DNA of 64,000 nt from an uncultured Bacteroidia bacterium (GCA_903897145.1 CAIUAN010000016.1:58742-122741), one strand, 5' to 3'. Positions 1-7,411 are shown, counted from the stretch's first letter. Translations and numbers: made by a program. Notes: generated from the letters alone by a model not told the origin.

Positions 1-1066
1 GCTTTTCATCGTTTCAGTTTTTGCTCCACATTTGTTAAGTAGCCAGGCAGCAGTCACGTCAAAGGTGAAGATATTATCCAAATTTGCTCAGTTTTTGGGC
101 TTAATCGAGTCACGTCAGTTTCAATCGACCTATTTGGTGAAGCTAAAACAACAACTGAAATTTCAACAACACGAGTCTTCTTCGCAAATTATTAAGCATC
201 TATTTCAGCTCTCTAATCTGTTGGATGCAAACTTGAATTTACTAGTCGCCATACTTTTAAATGGTCTCTTTATGTTCAACCTACATCTGTTGGTTTCCAT
301 CGAGAAATGGAAGTCGAAATATCGGGAGGTGGTTCCCCTCTGGTTTGATACCATCGGTGAGGTGGATGCACTAATTTCAATCTCTAATTTTGCTGCCAAT
401 AATCCGGCTTTTACTTATCCGAAGGCCAGTTATGATACATTTAAATTTGAGGCTTCACAGCTCGGACATCCCTTGATTCGGCCAGATGAATGTGTTAAGA
501 ATGAGGTGTCGTTATCGGGGTGGAGTCAGTATGGCATTGTTACAGGGGCTAATATGTCTGGTAAGAGTACTTTCTTGCGCACCATTGGCGTTAATTATGT
601 CTTAGCGATGATGGGTTCTCCAGTGTGTGCTAATTCGATGGTTTTTACCCCTATTCAGCTCTATAGTAGCATCCGAACGAGCGACTCCTTGGCACGCAAA
701 GAGTCGTTTTTCTTTGCTGAATTGAAGCGATTAAAACTTATTATGGATCAGATGCGCGATGGTCATCAGATCTTTATCCTTTTGGATGAGATCTTGAAAG
801 GGACCAACTCAACGGATAAACAATCGGGTTCGATGGCTTTGATGCGACAGTTAGTCAATTATGAGTCGGTGGGCTTTATTGCTACTCATGATCTCATATT
901 GGGAGAATTAAGTGATGAATTTCCAACTCATATTCGTAATTTTTGTTTCGAGATTGAGATCGTCGGTGACCAGATGAAGATCGACTATCGACTTAAAGAT
1001 GGGATTTGCCAAAATCTTAATGCGTCCTTTCTTATGCGAAAAATGGGTATTGTTATTAGTTCGTAA
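1..1066 (+). CDS. MutS-family ATPase, 5' end outside window
   Basis: The frame is open from base 2, so this is the last ~354 residues of a longer protein. It carries the C-terminal MutS ATPase domain: Walker A GANMSGKST at bases 545-571, a Walker B region with ILLDEI, and the following GTNSTD and ATHD motifs. The visible part upstream of the ATPase contains hydrophobic stretches (NLNLLVAILLNGLFMF and another at the very start). This fits the membrane-anchored MutS-like proteins found in Bacteroidota rather than true mismatch-recognition MutS, whose lever and clamp domains are not evident. Mismatch repair should not be assumed. Function is inferred from the family only. Confidence 0.8.
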   Translation, partial: LFIVSVFAPHLLSSQAAVTSKVKILSKFAQFLGLIESRQFQSTYLVKLKQQLKFQQHESSSQIIKHLFQLSNLLDANLNLLVAILLNGLFMFNLHLLVSIEKWKSKYREVVPLWFDTIGEVDALISISNFAANNPAFTYPKASYDTFKFEASQLGHPLIRPDECVKNEVSLSGWSQYGIVTGANMSGKSTFLRTIGVNYVLAMMGSPVCANSMVFTPIQLYSSIRTSDSLARKESFFFAELKRLKLIMDQMRDGHQIFILLDEILKGTNSTDKQSGSMALMRQLVNYESVGFIATHDLILGELSDEFPTHIRNFCFEIEIVGDQMKIDYRLKDGICQNLNASFLMRKMGIVISS

Positions 1067-1094
1067 TCGGTATAGTAAAATATAAATTAATTCA

Positions 1095-1841
1095 ATGGAG
1101 TCAATTTGGAAGGAGTATTTTGAGGTCAAATCATATAGTGTAGATTTTCAGCAGCAGCTGAAGCCTTCGGCACTGATGCAGTTTTTTCAGGAGGTGGCGA
1201 CTAATCATGCCGCTAGTCTCGGCGCTGGTTATGATCCCTTGATGGAGAAGGGGCTTTTTTGGGCCCTTTCGCGGCTGAAAGTTGAAATCACACGAATGCC
1301 CCAGATCGATGAGAAGATTTGCATCGAAACCTGGCCGTGTGGTTATGAAGGGCTGTTTTTTAGACGTGATTTTATCATTTACGATCAGGAGCAAAACGTC
1401 CTTATTCGAGGGATCTCTGCCTGGCTGCTCTTGGCTGTTAATACCCTTCGGCCACAACGCCCAAATGTGTTAACGATAAATATTCCAACCAATGAAGGTA
1501 AACGGGCGCTTGCCGACTTCCCCGATCGGCTTTTGACACAAACCGTTCGAACTGCCTATTTTAAAACCGTTGGATACAATGAGATCGACCTGAATTTACA
1601 TGTGAACAATACCCGCTATGTCGATTGGGCGACTGACTGTTTTCTATTAGACCAGTACCAGAATTTTAATTTAATTGGATTCGCACTTGAATTTTTAGCG
1701 GAAACACATTGGGGTGATGAAATTGAGATGCGCCTTGGCGATGAATCCGTTTGTGTTGATATAGAGGCCGTTGATAGAACATCACAGATTGCTCTATTTA
1801 AAGCTCAATTAAAATGGGAACCTAAAGTAGCGCAGGAGTAG
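1095..1841 (+). CDS. acyl-ACP thioesterase (FatA/FatB-like, PF01643 type)
   Basis: 248 residues, the usual size of bacterial acyl-ACP thioesterases with two hot-dog folds. The C-terminal half has LNLHVNNTRYVDW, matching the N-x-HVNN-x-(K/R)Y motif of plant FatA/B enzymes, where the Asn and His are catalytic. Expected role: hydrolysis of long-chain acyl-ACP in the cytoplasm to release free fatty acid at the end of fatty acid synthesis. It begins 28 nt after the MutS-like gene on the same strand and may be co-transcribed with it. It converges on the sulfur operon, with a 66-nt gap. Confidence 0.88.
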   Translation: MESIWKEYFEVKSYSVDFQQQLKPSALMQFFQEVATNHAASLGAGYDPLMEKGLFWALSRLKVEITRMPQIDEKICIETWPCGYEGLFFRRDFIIYDQEQNVLIRGISAWLLLAVNTLRPQRPNVLTINIPTNEGKRALADFPDRLLTQTVRTAYFKTVGYNEIDLNLHVNNTRYVDWATDCFLLDQYQNFNLIGFALEFLAETHWGDEIEMRLGDESVCVDIEAVDRTSQIALFKAQLKWEPKVAQE

Positions 1842-1861
1842 GGTGAAAGATTGAATCGTTT

Positions 1862-1913
1862 CTTTAAACTAAGTTTAGTACTTCTCAATCTGTAGAGCAA
1901 ACTCAGTTTAAAG
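1862..1913. terminator. convergent hairpin, possible terminator
   Basis: Inverted repeat CTTTAAACT (1862-1870) / AGTTTAAAG (1905-1913), with an inner AGTTT/AAACT pairing. It lies between the convergent thioesterase and JAMM genes and overlaps the JAMM stop codon. There is no clear T tract on either side, so the terminator role is tentative. Confidence 0.3.
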
Positions 1914-2306
1914 GGTAATAATGATCTCTTCAGCTTCCACTTCTCCATTCCGGATACGAAACGATTTAACAGCTGGTATTTCAGCATGAAGCGAAACAAT
2001 GAGGTAGCTAATATCTGGATCATAAGCCAGTCGGATATCCTCTACGGAAGGTCGAGCAGGTGATGCTGGATGACTATGGTAATTCGCTAATAAAACTTGG
2101 CCTGCATTACGAACTTCTCTCGCAACTTTGAACTGCTCAGCAGGATCGAAGGAAAAGTGCTCTGGACTGTGATCAATATTGGTCATGATATGCTGAGTGG
2201 TGATCACCCGATCGATGCCCGACAGATAGCCGCACACCTCTTCTGGCAAGCCAGATTTAGCGTGAATGATGAGCTGTTCGATAAGTTGTTCCGAGATATA
2301 TAGCAT
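1908..2306 (-). CDS. hcyD: JAMM/MPN metalloprotease, HcyD-like (sulfur-carrier processing)
   Basis: 132 residues with a complete JAMM zinc site: Glu22 or Glu23 near the N-terminus, then His77-x-His79 and Ser87-x-x-Asp90 (HSHPASPARPSVED). Prokaryotic JAMM proteins of this size remove residues that follow the Gly-Gly of ubiquitin-like sulfur carriers; HcyD does this in the Wolinella homocysteine pathway. Here it is the last gene of an operon whose first gene encodes a carrier with three residues after its glycines, which is the substrate such an enzyme needs. Start ATG at 2306, 6 nt after the TusA-like stop. The fold and site are clear; the substrate is inferred from context. An alternative is a Mec+-type protease of cysteine synthesis. 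Confidence 0.82.
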   Translation of the reverse strand: MLYISEQLIEQLIIHAKSGLPEEVCGYLSGIDRVITTQHIMTNIDHSPEHFSFDPAEQFKVAREVRNAGQVLLANYHSHPASPARPSVEDIRLAYDPDISYLIVSLHAEIPAVKSFRIRNGEVEAEEIIITL

Positions 2307-2312
2307 AGTCTA

Positions 2313-2537
2313 CTATTTTTCAATGATCACCTTGTGTACCTGTCCTTCAACATGTGAAATATCAAGGACTTTAAAGCCTTGCTCTCGAGCACTCTTAGGG
2401 ACATTTTGAAGTGGCTCACCCTCCATGAGTAAGACCTCCAAAATATCACCCGATTGGAGTTTCGATAGTTGTATCTTGGTCTTTACGAAAGTCATTGGAC
2501 AATGCTCTGCGGTAATATCTAATTTGACTGTGGTCAT
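2313..2537 (-). CDS. TusA-like sulfurtransferase
   Basis: 74 residues, the full length of a single-domain TusA/SirA/YeeD-type protein. The conserved active-site cysteine is Cys13 in EHCPMTFVKTK. The family motif is CPxP; here the second proline is Thr (CPMT). TusA proteins carry sulfur as a cysteine persulfide between a desulfurase and downstream acceptors in the cytoplasm. It lies between the DsrE-like and JAMM genes, with gaps of 15 and 6 nt. This suggests it passes sulfur toward the ThiF/carrier pair of the same operon (inference). Confidence 0.85.
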   Translation of the reverse strand: MTTVKLDITAEHCPMTFVKTKIQLSKLQSGDILEVLLMEGEPLQNVPKSAREQGFKVLDISHVEGQVHKVIIEK

Positions 2538-2552
2538 AGCTTCAGCTGAATA

Positions 2553-3065
2553 TTATATGAATAATGTTCTTCCCCCTTCGGAGATCTCCAGGAATGTCGC
2601 GACGCCAAGAACATCCTTCACCTCGTGAATGAAGTCGCTCTTTTGAAGGCCGAGAATATGCATGGCCATTTCGCAAGCATACATGTTAACCTCCAACACC
2701 TTTGCGGCCTCCACAAGCTCCTCAAGGGTCGCTACGTTTTTCTTTCGCATGAGATAGCGGAAGATCTTAGGACTTAATCCTAGGAAGTTCAAGCGGCTCA
2801 CGGGTGCACTTCGCAGTCCGCCCATGAAAAAGCCGAATATCTTCGGCAAGAAACCTTTGCCTACAAAGGCTCTACCTTGTTTTTGCTTGATCGCATCAAG
2901 ACCCCAGAAGGTGAAAAATATATGCACTTCATAACCGATCGCGGCAGCACCTGTGGCCAGGGTAAAGGTGGCGACCAGCTTGTCGAAATCACCACTAAAA
3001 CTGATGATTGATAGCTTTTTAGGCTCCTTCACAGGAAGGGATGTTAGGATATCTGAAATTTCCAT
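2553..3065 (-). CDS. DsrE/DsrF-like (DsrE3-type) sulfur-relay protein
   Basis: 170 residues. The N-terminus (KKLSIISFSGDFDKLVATFTLA) starts with a Rossmann-like strand followed by a helix typical of DsrE3 proteins, and the C-terminal part has the conserved cysteine in MYACEMAMHILGL. Proteins of this group are persulfide carriers that commonly partner with TusA. The middle FFTFWGLDAIK segment also fits the family. It is the fourth gene of the operon, 5 nt downstream of the ThiF-like gene. Role in sulfur transfer to the carrier protein is inferred from gene order. Confidence 0.83.
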   Translation of the reverse strand: MEISDILTSLPVKEPKKLSIISFSGDFDKLVATFTLATGAAAIGYEVHIFFTFWGLDAIKQKQGRAFVGKGFLPKIFGFFMGGLRSAPVSRLNFLGLSPKIFRYLMRKKNVATLEELVEAAKVLEVNMYACEMAMHILGLQKSDFIHEVKDVLGVATFLEISEGGRTLFI

Positions 3066-3070
3066 AGCTC

Positions 3071-3877
3071 TTATTTTTGTTTTATTTCACAAGTTGCTTG
3101 TTCGTAGTCCACTAATTCTGTCAGTGTCGGATGGGTACCGCAAACCTGGCACGAAGTATGCTGTTTTACTTTGATAGTTCTGAATTCCATTGTTTTGGCG
3201 TTGAAGGTTAAGAGTCTGTTGGTTAACAGATCACCTACGCCAGTGAGATATTTGAGCGCCTCGGCCGCCTGAATCGTTCCTAGCATACCGGCAATGGCAC
3301 CTAATACGCCTGCTTGCGAACAAGTTGGTACCGCATTCGGTGGAGGAGGAGCGTGGAACACACAGCGATAACAGGCCGTGCCTGGCACTACCGTGATCGT
3401 TTGTCCATCGAAACGCAAGATACCCCCATGAGAGAAAGGTTTTTTCGCCATCACACAAGCATCGTTAATCAGAAATTTAACCGGAAAATTATCGGTCCCA
3501 TCAACGACAAAATCATATTCTTTAATGATCTCCAGCGCATTACTAGCCGTTAAAAGCTGATGATAAGTGATCACCTTCACATCTGGATTTAACTGATTGA
3601 TCTTCTCTTTGGCCGACAAGACCTTTGATTTATGAACGTCTGGTGTAAAATGTATGATCTGTCGTTGTAGATTTGAAAGATCCACCACGTCGCCATCGAT
3701 AATTCCTATCGTACCCACGCCAGCTGCTGCTAAATAGAGCGCTACTGGCGCCCCAAGACCGCCAGCACCAATGATCAAGACCTTCCCATTGCTGATTTTT
3801 TCCTGACCTTCGACACCCACATCTTGCAATAAAATATGGCGGCTATAGCGCTGAATCTGATCTTCCGTAAAATCCAT
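3071..3877 (-). CDS. hcyF: ThiF/MoeB/HcyF-like E1 adenylyltransferase
   Basis: 268 residues, the length of MoeB/ThiF without a rhodanese domain. Nucleotide-binding GAGGLG is at residues 37-42, followed by DxDxVxxSNLxRQ (DGDVVDLSNLQRQ), the DGTDNF segment, and two zinc CxxC pairs (CYRC and CQVC). Such enzymes adenylate the C-terminal glycine of a ubiquitin-like sulfur carrier using ATP so that sulfur can be added as a thiocarboxylate. It starts 3 nt after the MetY-like stop. The partner is most likely the carrier encoded at the head of the operon, which makes this HcyF-like. A second role with MoaD or ThiS cannot be excluded. Confidence 0.87.
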   Translation of the reverse strand: MDFTEDQIQRYSRHILLQDVGVEGQEKISNGKVLIIGAGGLGAPVALYLAAAGVGTIGIIDGDVVDLSNLQRQIIHFTPDVHKSKVLSAKEKINQLNPDVKVITYHQLLTASNALEIIKEYDFVVDGTDNFPVKFLINDACVMAKKPFSHGGILRFDGQTITVVPGTACYRCVFHAPPPPNAVPTCSQAGVLGAIAGMLGTIQAAEALKYLTGVGDLLTNRLLTFNAKTMEFRTIKVKQHTSCQVCGTHPTLTELVDYEQATCEIKQK

Positions 3878-3880
3878 TGG

Positions 3881-5125
3881 TTACTTTAATTTTGTGATTG
3901 CTTGTGCGATATCATCTTTTAAATCTTCAAGATCCTCTATGCCTAAGGAGAGTCTTAACATCGTGTCGTAGACCTGAAGACTTTCGCGTTTTTGCTGATC
4001 AAAATCGCAATAAATGGTCGAGGCCGGATGCAGGATAAGTGTTTTATTGTCGTAGACATTGGTCGCACGACGTATCAACTGAAGATTGTTCATAAAGTCA
4101 AAAGCACTCTCCCGCGAATCAAAATCGATAGTCAGCATCGCACCTGGAAAGTTTCCAAATTGCTTTGCGCTGATCTGATCATAAGGTGATCCTTTGATAC
4201 CAGGGTAGTTCACGCATTTGATTTGTGGAATTGTTAACAGATATGTGGCCAAATCACGACAGTTGTTAGCCGCTTTTTCGAAGCGCATCTGAAGTGTTTC
4301 GAGTCCTAAACTTTGAAGGTAGGCTGCAAATGGAGATAAGCAGGCACCCAGATTTCGGAATATCTCTCTTCTTAATTTGTAGTTAAATGCAAAAGGACCA
4401 TATTTTTTTGATAATGGAGCTAGCTTTTTTGATTTACTCCAGTCGAAGGTGCCATAATCAATGATTAATCCGCCCACACTGGTTCCACCACCCGAGATAC
4501 ATTTAGTGCTTGAGATAATTTCAAGATCAACACCAAAAGACTTGGCACAAAAGGTGTTGGGTGGGGTAAGGGTTGAATCGGCAATAAGTGGTATATGGCC
4601 GTTGTGAGCGGTCTCGGCAAGTGCTGCTAGATCTGCAACTTCAAGCTGAGGATTGGTTATAGTCTCCACAAATATTCCGATGGTCTGACTGTCGATATTC
4701 GCTTTTACCTCTTCCATATTGGTGAGATCACAGAACCGAACCTCAATGCCAAAATCGCGTATGGTTGATTCGAAAAAAATATAGGTGTTCCCAAACAAGT
4801 ATTTTGAGGCAATTAGGTTGCTGCCAGATGAGGCCAGTAAGAGTATGGTGTTCGACACGGCTGCCATGCCAGAACTTAAGGCTGTCACATTAAGAGCGCC
4901 GGTGATCTCTTTTATTCGTAATTCGAAATTCTCTACTGTTGGATTTGAGATCCTTGAGTAGGAGTGGACTGGAAGCCTCCCTTGAAAGGCAAGTTCCATC
5001 TGTTCAGCTGACTCAAAATCAAATGCAGCGTTACTATAGATAGGTTGTTGCAAAGCGCGATTGGCATCTTCTCTGGCAAATGGAGTGTGGATAACCTTTG
5101 TCGCGAATCCCTTAGGTTTTAGCAT
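3881..5125 (-). CDS. divergent MetY-like O-acetylhomoserine sulfhydrylase
   Basis: 414 residues, PLP-dependent Cys/Met metabolism family. The Schiff-base lysine is Lys208 in SSTKCISGGGTSVGG. The substrate-side motif reads ADSTLTPPN instead of the usual VDNTF, and the phosphate-binding region is YSRISNPT. It is clearly distinct from the second MetY at 22418-23719, which has the classic DNTFG and [10 protein letters not shown] motifs. Its start codon overlaps the end of the sulfur-carrier gene by 7 nt, so the two are translationally linked. Expected role: condensing O-acetylhomoserine with sulfur delivered by the thiocarboxylated carrier to give homocysteine, as in the Wolinella pathway. Family membership is sure; use of a protein-bound sulfur donor is inferred. 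Confidence 0.85.
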   Translation of the reverse strand: MLKPKGFATKVIHTPFAREDANRALQQPIYSNAAFDFESAEQMELAFQGRLPVHSYSRISNPTVENFELRIKEITGALNVTALSSGMAAVSNTILLLASSGSNLIASKYLFGNTYIFFESTIRDFGIEVRFCDLTNMEEVKANIDSQTIGIFVETITNPQLEVADLAALAETAHNGHIPLIADSTLTPPNTFCAKSFGVDLEIISSTKCISGGGTSVGGLIIDYGTFDWSKSKKLAPLSKKYGPFAFNYKLRREIFRNLGACLSPFAAYLQSLGLETLQMRFEKAANNCRDLATYLLTIPQIKCVNYPGIKGSPYDQISAKQFGNFPGAMLTIDFDSRESAFDFMNNLQLIRRATNVYDNKTLILHPASTIYCDFDQQKRESLQVYDTMLRLSLGIEDLEDLKDDIAQAITKLK

Positions 5126-5334
5126 GAACTTCCTCCCCCCATAAAGAATAGAAAGTCGACTTCGTCGTTTGGTTGAATCAGTGTCGACTCGAAGTTCTCG
5201 CGGCTCACAAATTCGCCATTTACTTGGATGGATACCATCTCAGGCTGCTCTACCTTGTTCTGACGAAGTAGTTCAAGCAGCGAAATAGGTGTTTCAATTT
5301 CGTGTGATTTGCCGTTTAGTTGTATTGTGCTCAT
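5119..5334 (-). CDS. hcyS: ThiS/MoaD-like sulfur carrier with masked C-terminus (HcyS-like)
   Basis: 71 residues of the beta-grasp ThiS type: IQLNGK start, SLLELLRQ helix, SIQVNGEFV and NDEVDFLFF near the end. The C-terminus is Met-Gly-Gly-Gly-Ser-Ser-Cys-stop, whereas mature sulfur carriers must end in Gly-Gly. The Ser-Ser-Cys tail would block adenylation until it is removed, and the same operon encodes a JAMM protease that could do so. It is the first gene of the operon, ~240 nt downstream of a good promoter, and it overlaps the MetY-like start. It is the likely sulfur donor for homocysteine synthesis (HcyS role known from Wolinella succinogenes). Confidence 0.87.
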   Translation of the reverse strand: MSTIQLNGKSHEIETPISLLELLRQNKVEQPEMVSIQVNGEFVSRENFESTLIQPNDEVDFLFFMGGGSSC

Positions 5335-5353
5335 GCGCTGTTATCTATGTTTG

Positions 5354-5374
5354 TAACCTAATTTTTGCAGGTTA
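5354..5374 (-). promoter_or_regulatory. hairpin just upstream of hcyS
   Basis: Perfect 6-bp inverted repeat TAACCT/AGGTTA with a 9-nt loop, ending 20 nt before the hcyS start codon. It follows directly after a possible small reading frame in the leader. There is no T tract, so a translation-level or RNA-stability role is more likely than termination, if it has a role at all. Confidence 0.3.
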
Positions 5375-5376
5375 AT

Positions 5377-5478
5377 TTACTTTTTAATGATCAAGGTCCG
5401 ATTTAATATCTCTTTTATTTCTTCTGATGGCTTAATCAATGCGAAAGTGCAATGAATGAACCGAATCTGTAATCCCAT
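5377..5478 (-). CDS. possible 33-residue leader ORF upstream of hcyS
   Basis: Short frame from ATG at 5478 to TAA at 5377 within the leader between the operon promoter and hcyS. Its C-terminal part reads KPSEEIKEILNRTLIIKK, which looks protein-like, and it contains one cysteine. The frame stays open 14 codons upstream of the ATG, to a stop near 5521. It could be a leader peptide, a small protein or a chance frame. It has no run of Met or Cys codons, so a classical attenuation role is not apparent. Confidence 0.25.
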   Translation of the reverse strand: MGLQIRFIHCTFALIKPSEEIKEILNRTLIIKK

Positions 5479-5578
5479 AATCGAGGTATATCCAATACCA
5501 TTTAACGGGTATGATTTGGTCTATTTTTCAATGCGATATTGACCTATTCTTCGCAATAATCAAGCTATTAAAGTCAGA

Positions 5579-5609
5579 CAAAAGTAAACCATAAGCTCGA
5601 ATTCACAAA
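5579..5609 (-). promoter_or_regulatory. promoter of the hcyS sulfur operon
   Basis: On the minus strand TTTG (5609-5606), 19-nt spacer, TACTTTTG (5586-5579). This matches the Bacteroidota consensus TTTG-N19/20-TAnnTTTG exactly. Transcription would begin near 5572-5575, leaving about 240 nt of untranslated leader before hcyS, long enough for a regulatory element. Confidence 0.65.
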
Positions 5610-5683
5610 ACAGTGGCTATTTTCTCCGTTTGTGAGCGGTTTTTAACCGGGTTTAGGATTGAGGGACCGGACCTGGGGGCATA

Positions 5684-5714
5684 GTGGAGGGCTGACTTGG
5701 AGTCGGCCCTCCAC
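5684..5714. repeat. REP-like hairpin
   Basis: Near-perfect 14-bp inverted repeat (GTGGAGGGCTGACT, loop TGG, AGTCGGCCCTCCAC). It belongs to the same family as the GTGAGGG-TCCGACT...AGTCGG-CCTCAC hairpins in the tandem array that follows. The region 5335-6394 has no gene apart from the leader elements listed; the part from about 5640 onward is made of these repeats. Confidence 0.7.
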
Positions 5715-5881
5715 TTTAAATAATTTAAAATTCAAATCTCAAAATTCAAACCTCAAAATTCAAAGGTCAAAATTGAGAAGGTCCGCCAATGAAGATTTAC
5801 TCGCTGTTGCGGATTTGTAATCCGAATAGTGAGTGATGGTCCGACTTTGAGTCGGCCTCTCACTATTTAGGAGTCGGTCCT

Positions 5882-6391
5882 CGACGTTCAACAATTCAAA
5901 AGTCAAAGTTCAAAATTCAAAGGTCAAAATTGAGAAGGTCTGTAGGTGTAGTTTTATTATCCTCTTTGTCTATAGGTCATCGGTTTTACTGGTTCGGATT
6001 TTCAATCCGTTAGTCAGTGAGGGTCCGACTCCAAGTCGGCCCCTCACTATTTAGCATTCGGCCCTCGACGTTAAACAATTCAAAAGTCAAAGTTTAAAAT
6101 TCAAAGGTCAAAATTGAGAAGGTCTGTAGGTGTAGTTTTATTATCCTCTTTGTCTATAGGTCATCGGTTTTACTGGTTCGGATTTTCAATCCGTTAGTCA
6201 GTGAGGGTCCGACTTCAAGTTGGCCTCTCACTATTTGAGAGTCGGCCCTCGACGTTCAACAATTCAAAAGTCAAAGTTTAAAATTCAAAGGTCAAAATTG
6301 AGAAGGTCCGTAGGTGTAGTTTCATTATCCTCTTTGTCTATAGGTCATCGGTTTTACTGGTTCGGATTTGCAATCCGTTAGTCAGTGAGGG
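5882..6391. repeat. 184-bp tandem repeat with REP-like hairpins
   Basis: Two full copies and one partial copy with an exact 184-nt period: the anchor CGACGTT occurs at 5882, 6066 and 6250. Each unit contains an AT-rich block built from TCAAAATTCAAA-type words, a segment starting GTAGGTGTAGTT, a CGGATTTTCAATCCG hairpin, and a GTGAGGGTCCGACT/AGTCGGCCCCTCAC hairpin. A shorter, divergent copy precedes it (about 5690-5881). The third unit stops just before the stop codon of the beta-propeller gene (6395). The hairpins resemble bacterial REP sequences associated with RAYT transposases; no such transposase gene is in the window. Confidence 0.85.
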
Positions 6392-6394
6392 CTT

Positions 6395-7411
6395 TTACTT
6401 TCCGGGATCAATATCCAGAATCATAAAGGTTCCCGATTTGATTGGTGGACGTCGTTCACCCGCCACTGGAGCTCCAAACTCAGCCGTAGGTAAATAGAGA
6501 TGATGGGTGAGTGGATCCACACCAATGGTGCGAGCTCCTGGCAAGGATTTTATCGTTTCCATGACCTTGAAGGTATTGGCATTTTCCTCCTGTACGACCG
6601 TTATCGTCCCTTCACCATTGGAGCTGTAGACACGTTTTTTCTGCGCATCAAATGCCACGCCATCACAACGCTCACCAATTGGCAAGGTTGTGATGATCTT
6701 GCCAGATAATGCATCCATCACCACCATCAGTTTATTTCGACAAACACTAAACAGTCGATGGGTCTGCTTGTCCAACGCTAGCCCACTTGGCTCTTCGCCT
6801 GGCGCAATAGACCAACGATTAATAACTTTGAACGTCGTGGCATCGATGACACTAATGGAATTTTTATCTTCAATATTTACAAAAATATGTCCGTTAAGAT
6901 CAGTGGCTGCAAACTCAGGCTTGCCATCTACTTTAATCCTTGCAACGACTTTTAGTGTAGTCGCATCTAGAACGGTAACATCTGCACTTCGACCATTGAA
7001 GGTATAAATCTTTTTTGAGAACCCATCATATAAAATGCAATCTGGATTGCTGCCCGTAACTTGAACTCGCTGAAGGGTTTTTAACGTCTTTAAATCAAAG
7101 ACCGTAATTGAGGAATCTTTACCGTTGCTGGTATATCCTTTGTTAAGTTCAGGGGCGAGTGCGATGCCATGAATTCCTTTGGTATCCGCAATTCGATCGA
7201 TCACTTTGCCTGACTTGCTGTCAATCACAACGGCTTCGGTAGCGTGTGAAGCATAAATGCGCGCAGAAGCTCCATCTACAGTTATGTAATCCCAGCCGCC
7301 ATCACCTCCGACAGCTATCTTTCGAACTATTTTACCATTGGGTTGAGCTTGGCTTGCTATCCCACTTGAAATCAAAATACCAAAAACGAAAGCAACGAGT
7401 AATTTTTTCAT
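6395..7411 (-). CDS. secreted YVTN/YncE-family beta-propeller protein
   Basis: 338 residues with an N-terminal signal peptide (MKKLLVAFVFGILISSGIASQAQ). Repeated units of about 40 residues follow, with motifs such as VTVLDATTLKVVARIKVDGKPEF, SVIDATTFKVINRW and VVMDALSGKIITTLPIG, the hallmark of YncE-like seven-bladed propellers. Likely periplasmic or surface. No catalytic function can be read from the sequence; relatives are often described as lipoprotein- or DNA-binding propellers of unknown role. A minus-strand TAAATTTG box at 7446-7453 is a possible -7 element. It is bracketed on both sides by REP-like repeats. Confidence 0.83.
   Translation of the reverse strand: MKKLLVAFVFGILISSGIASQAQPNGKIVRKIAVGGDGGWDYITVDGASARIYASHATEAVVIDSKSGKVIDRIADTKGIHGIALAPELNKGYTSNGKDSSITVFDLKTLKTLQRVQVTGSNPDCILYDGFSKKIYTFNGRSADVTVLDATTLKVVARIKVDGKPEFAATDLNGHIFVNIEDKNSISVIDATTFKVINRWSIAPGEEPSGLALDKQTHRLFSVCRNKLMVVMDALSGKIITTLPIGERCDGVAFDAQKKRVYSSNGEGTITVVQEENANTFKVMETIKSLPGARTIGVDPLTHHLYLPTAEFGAPVAGERRPPIKSGTFMILDIDPGK

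Noticed and set aside
5684..6391. Repeat array considered as a CRISPR
   Set aside because: Period is 184 nt with nearly identical full units; there are no short direct repeats with unique spacers and no cas genes.
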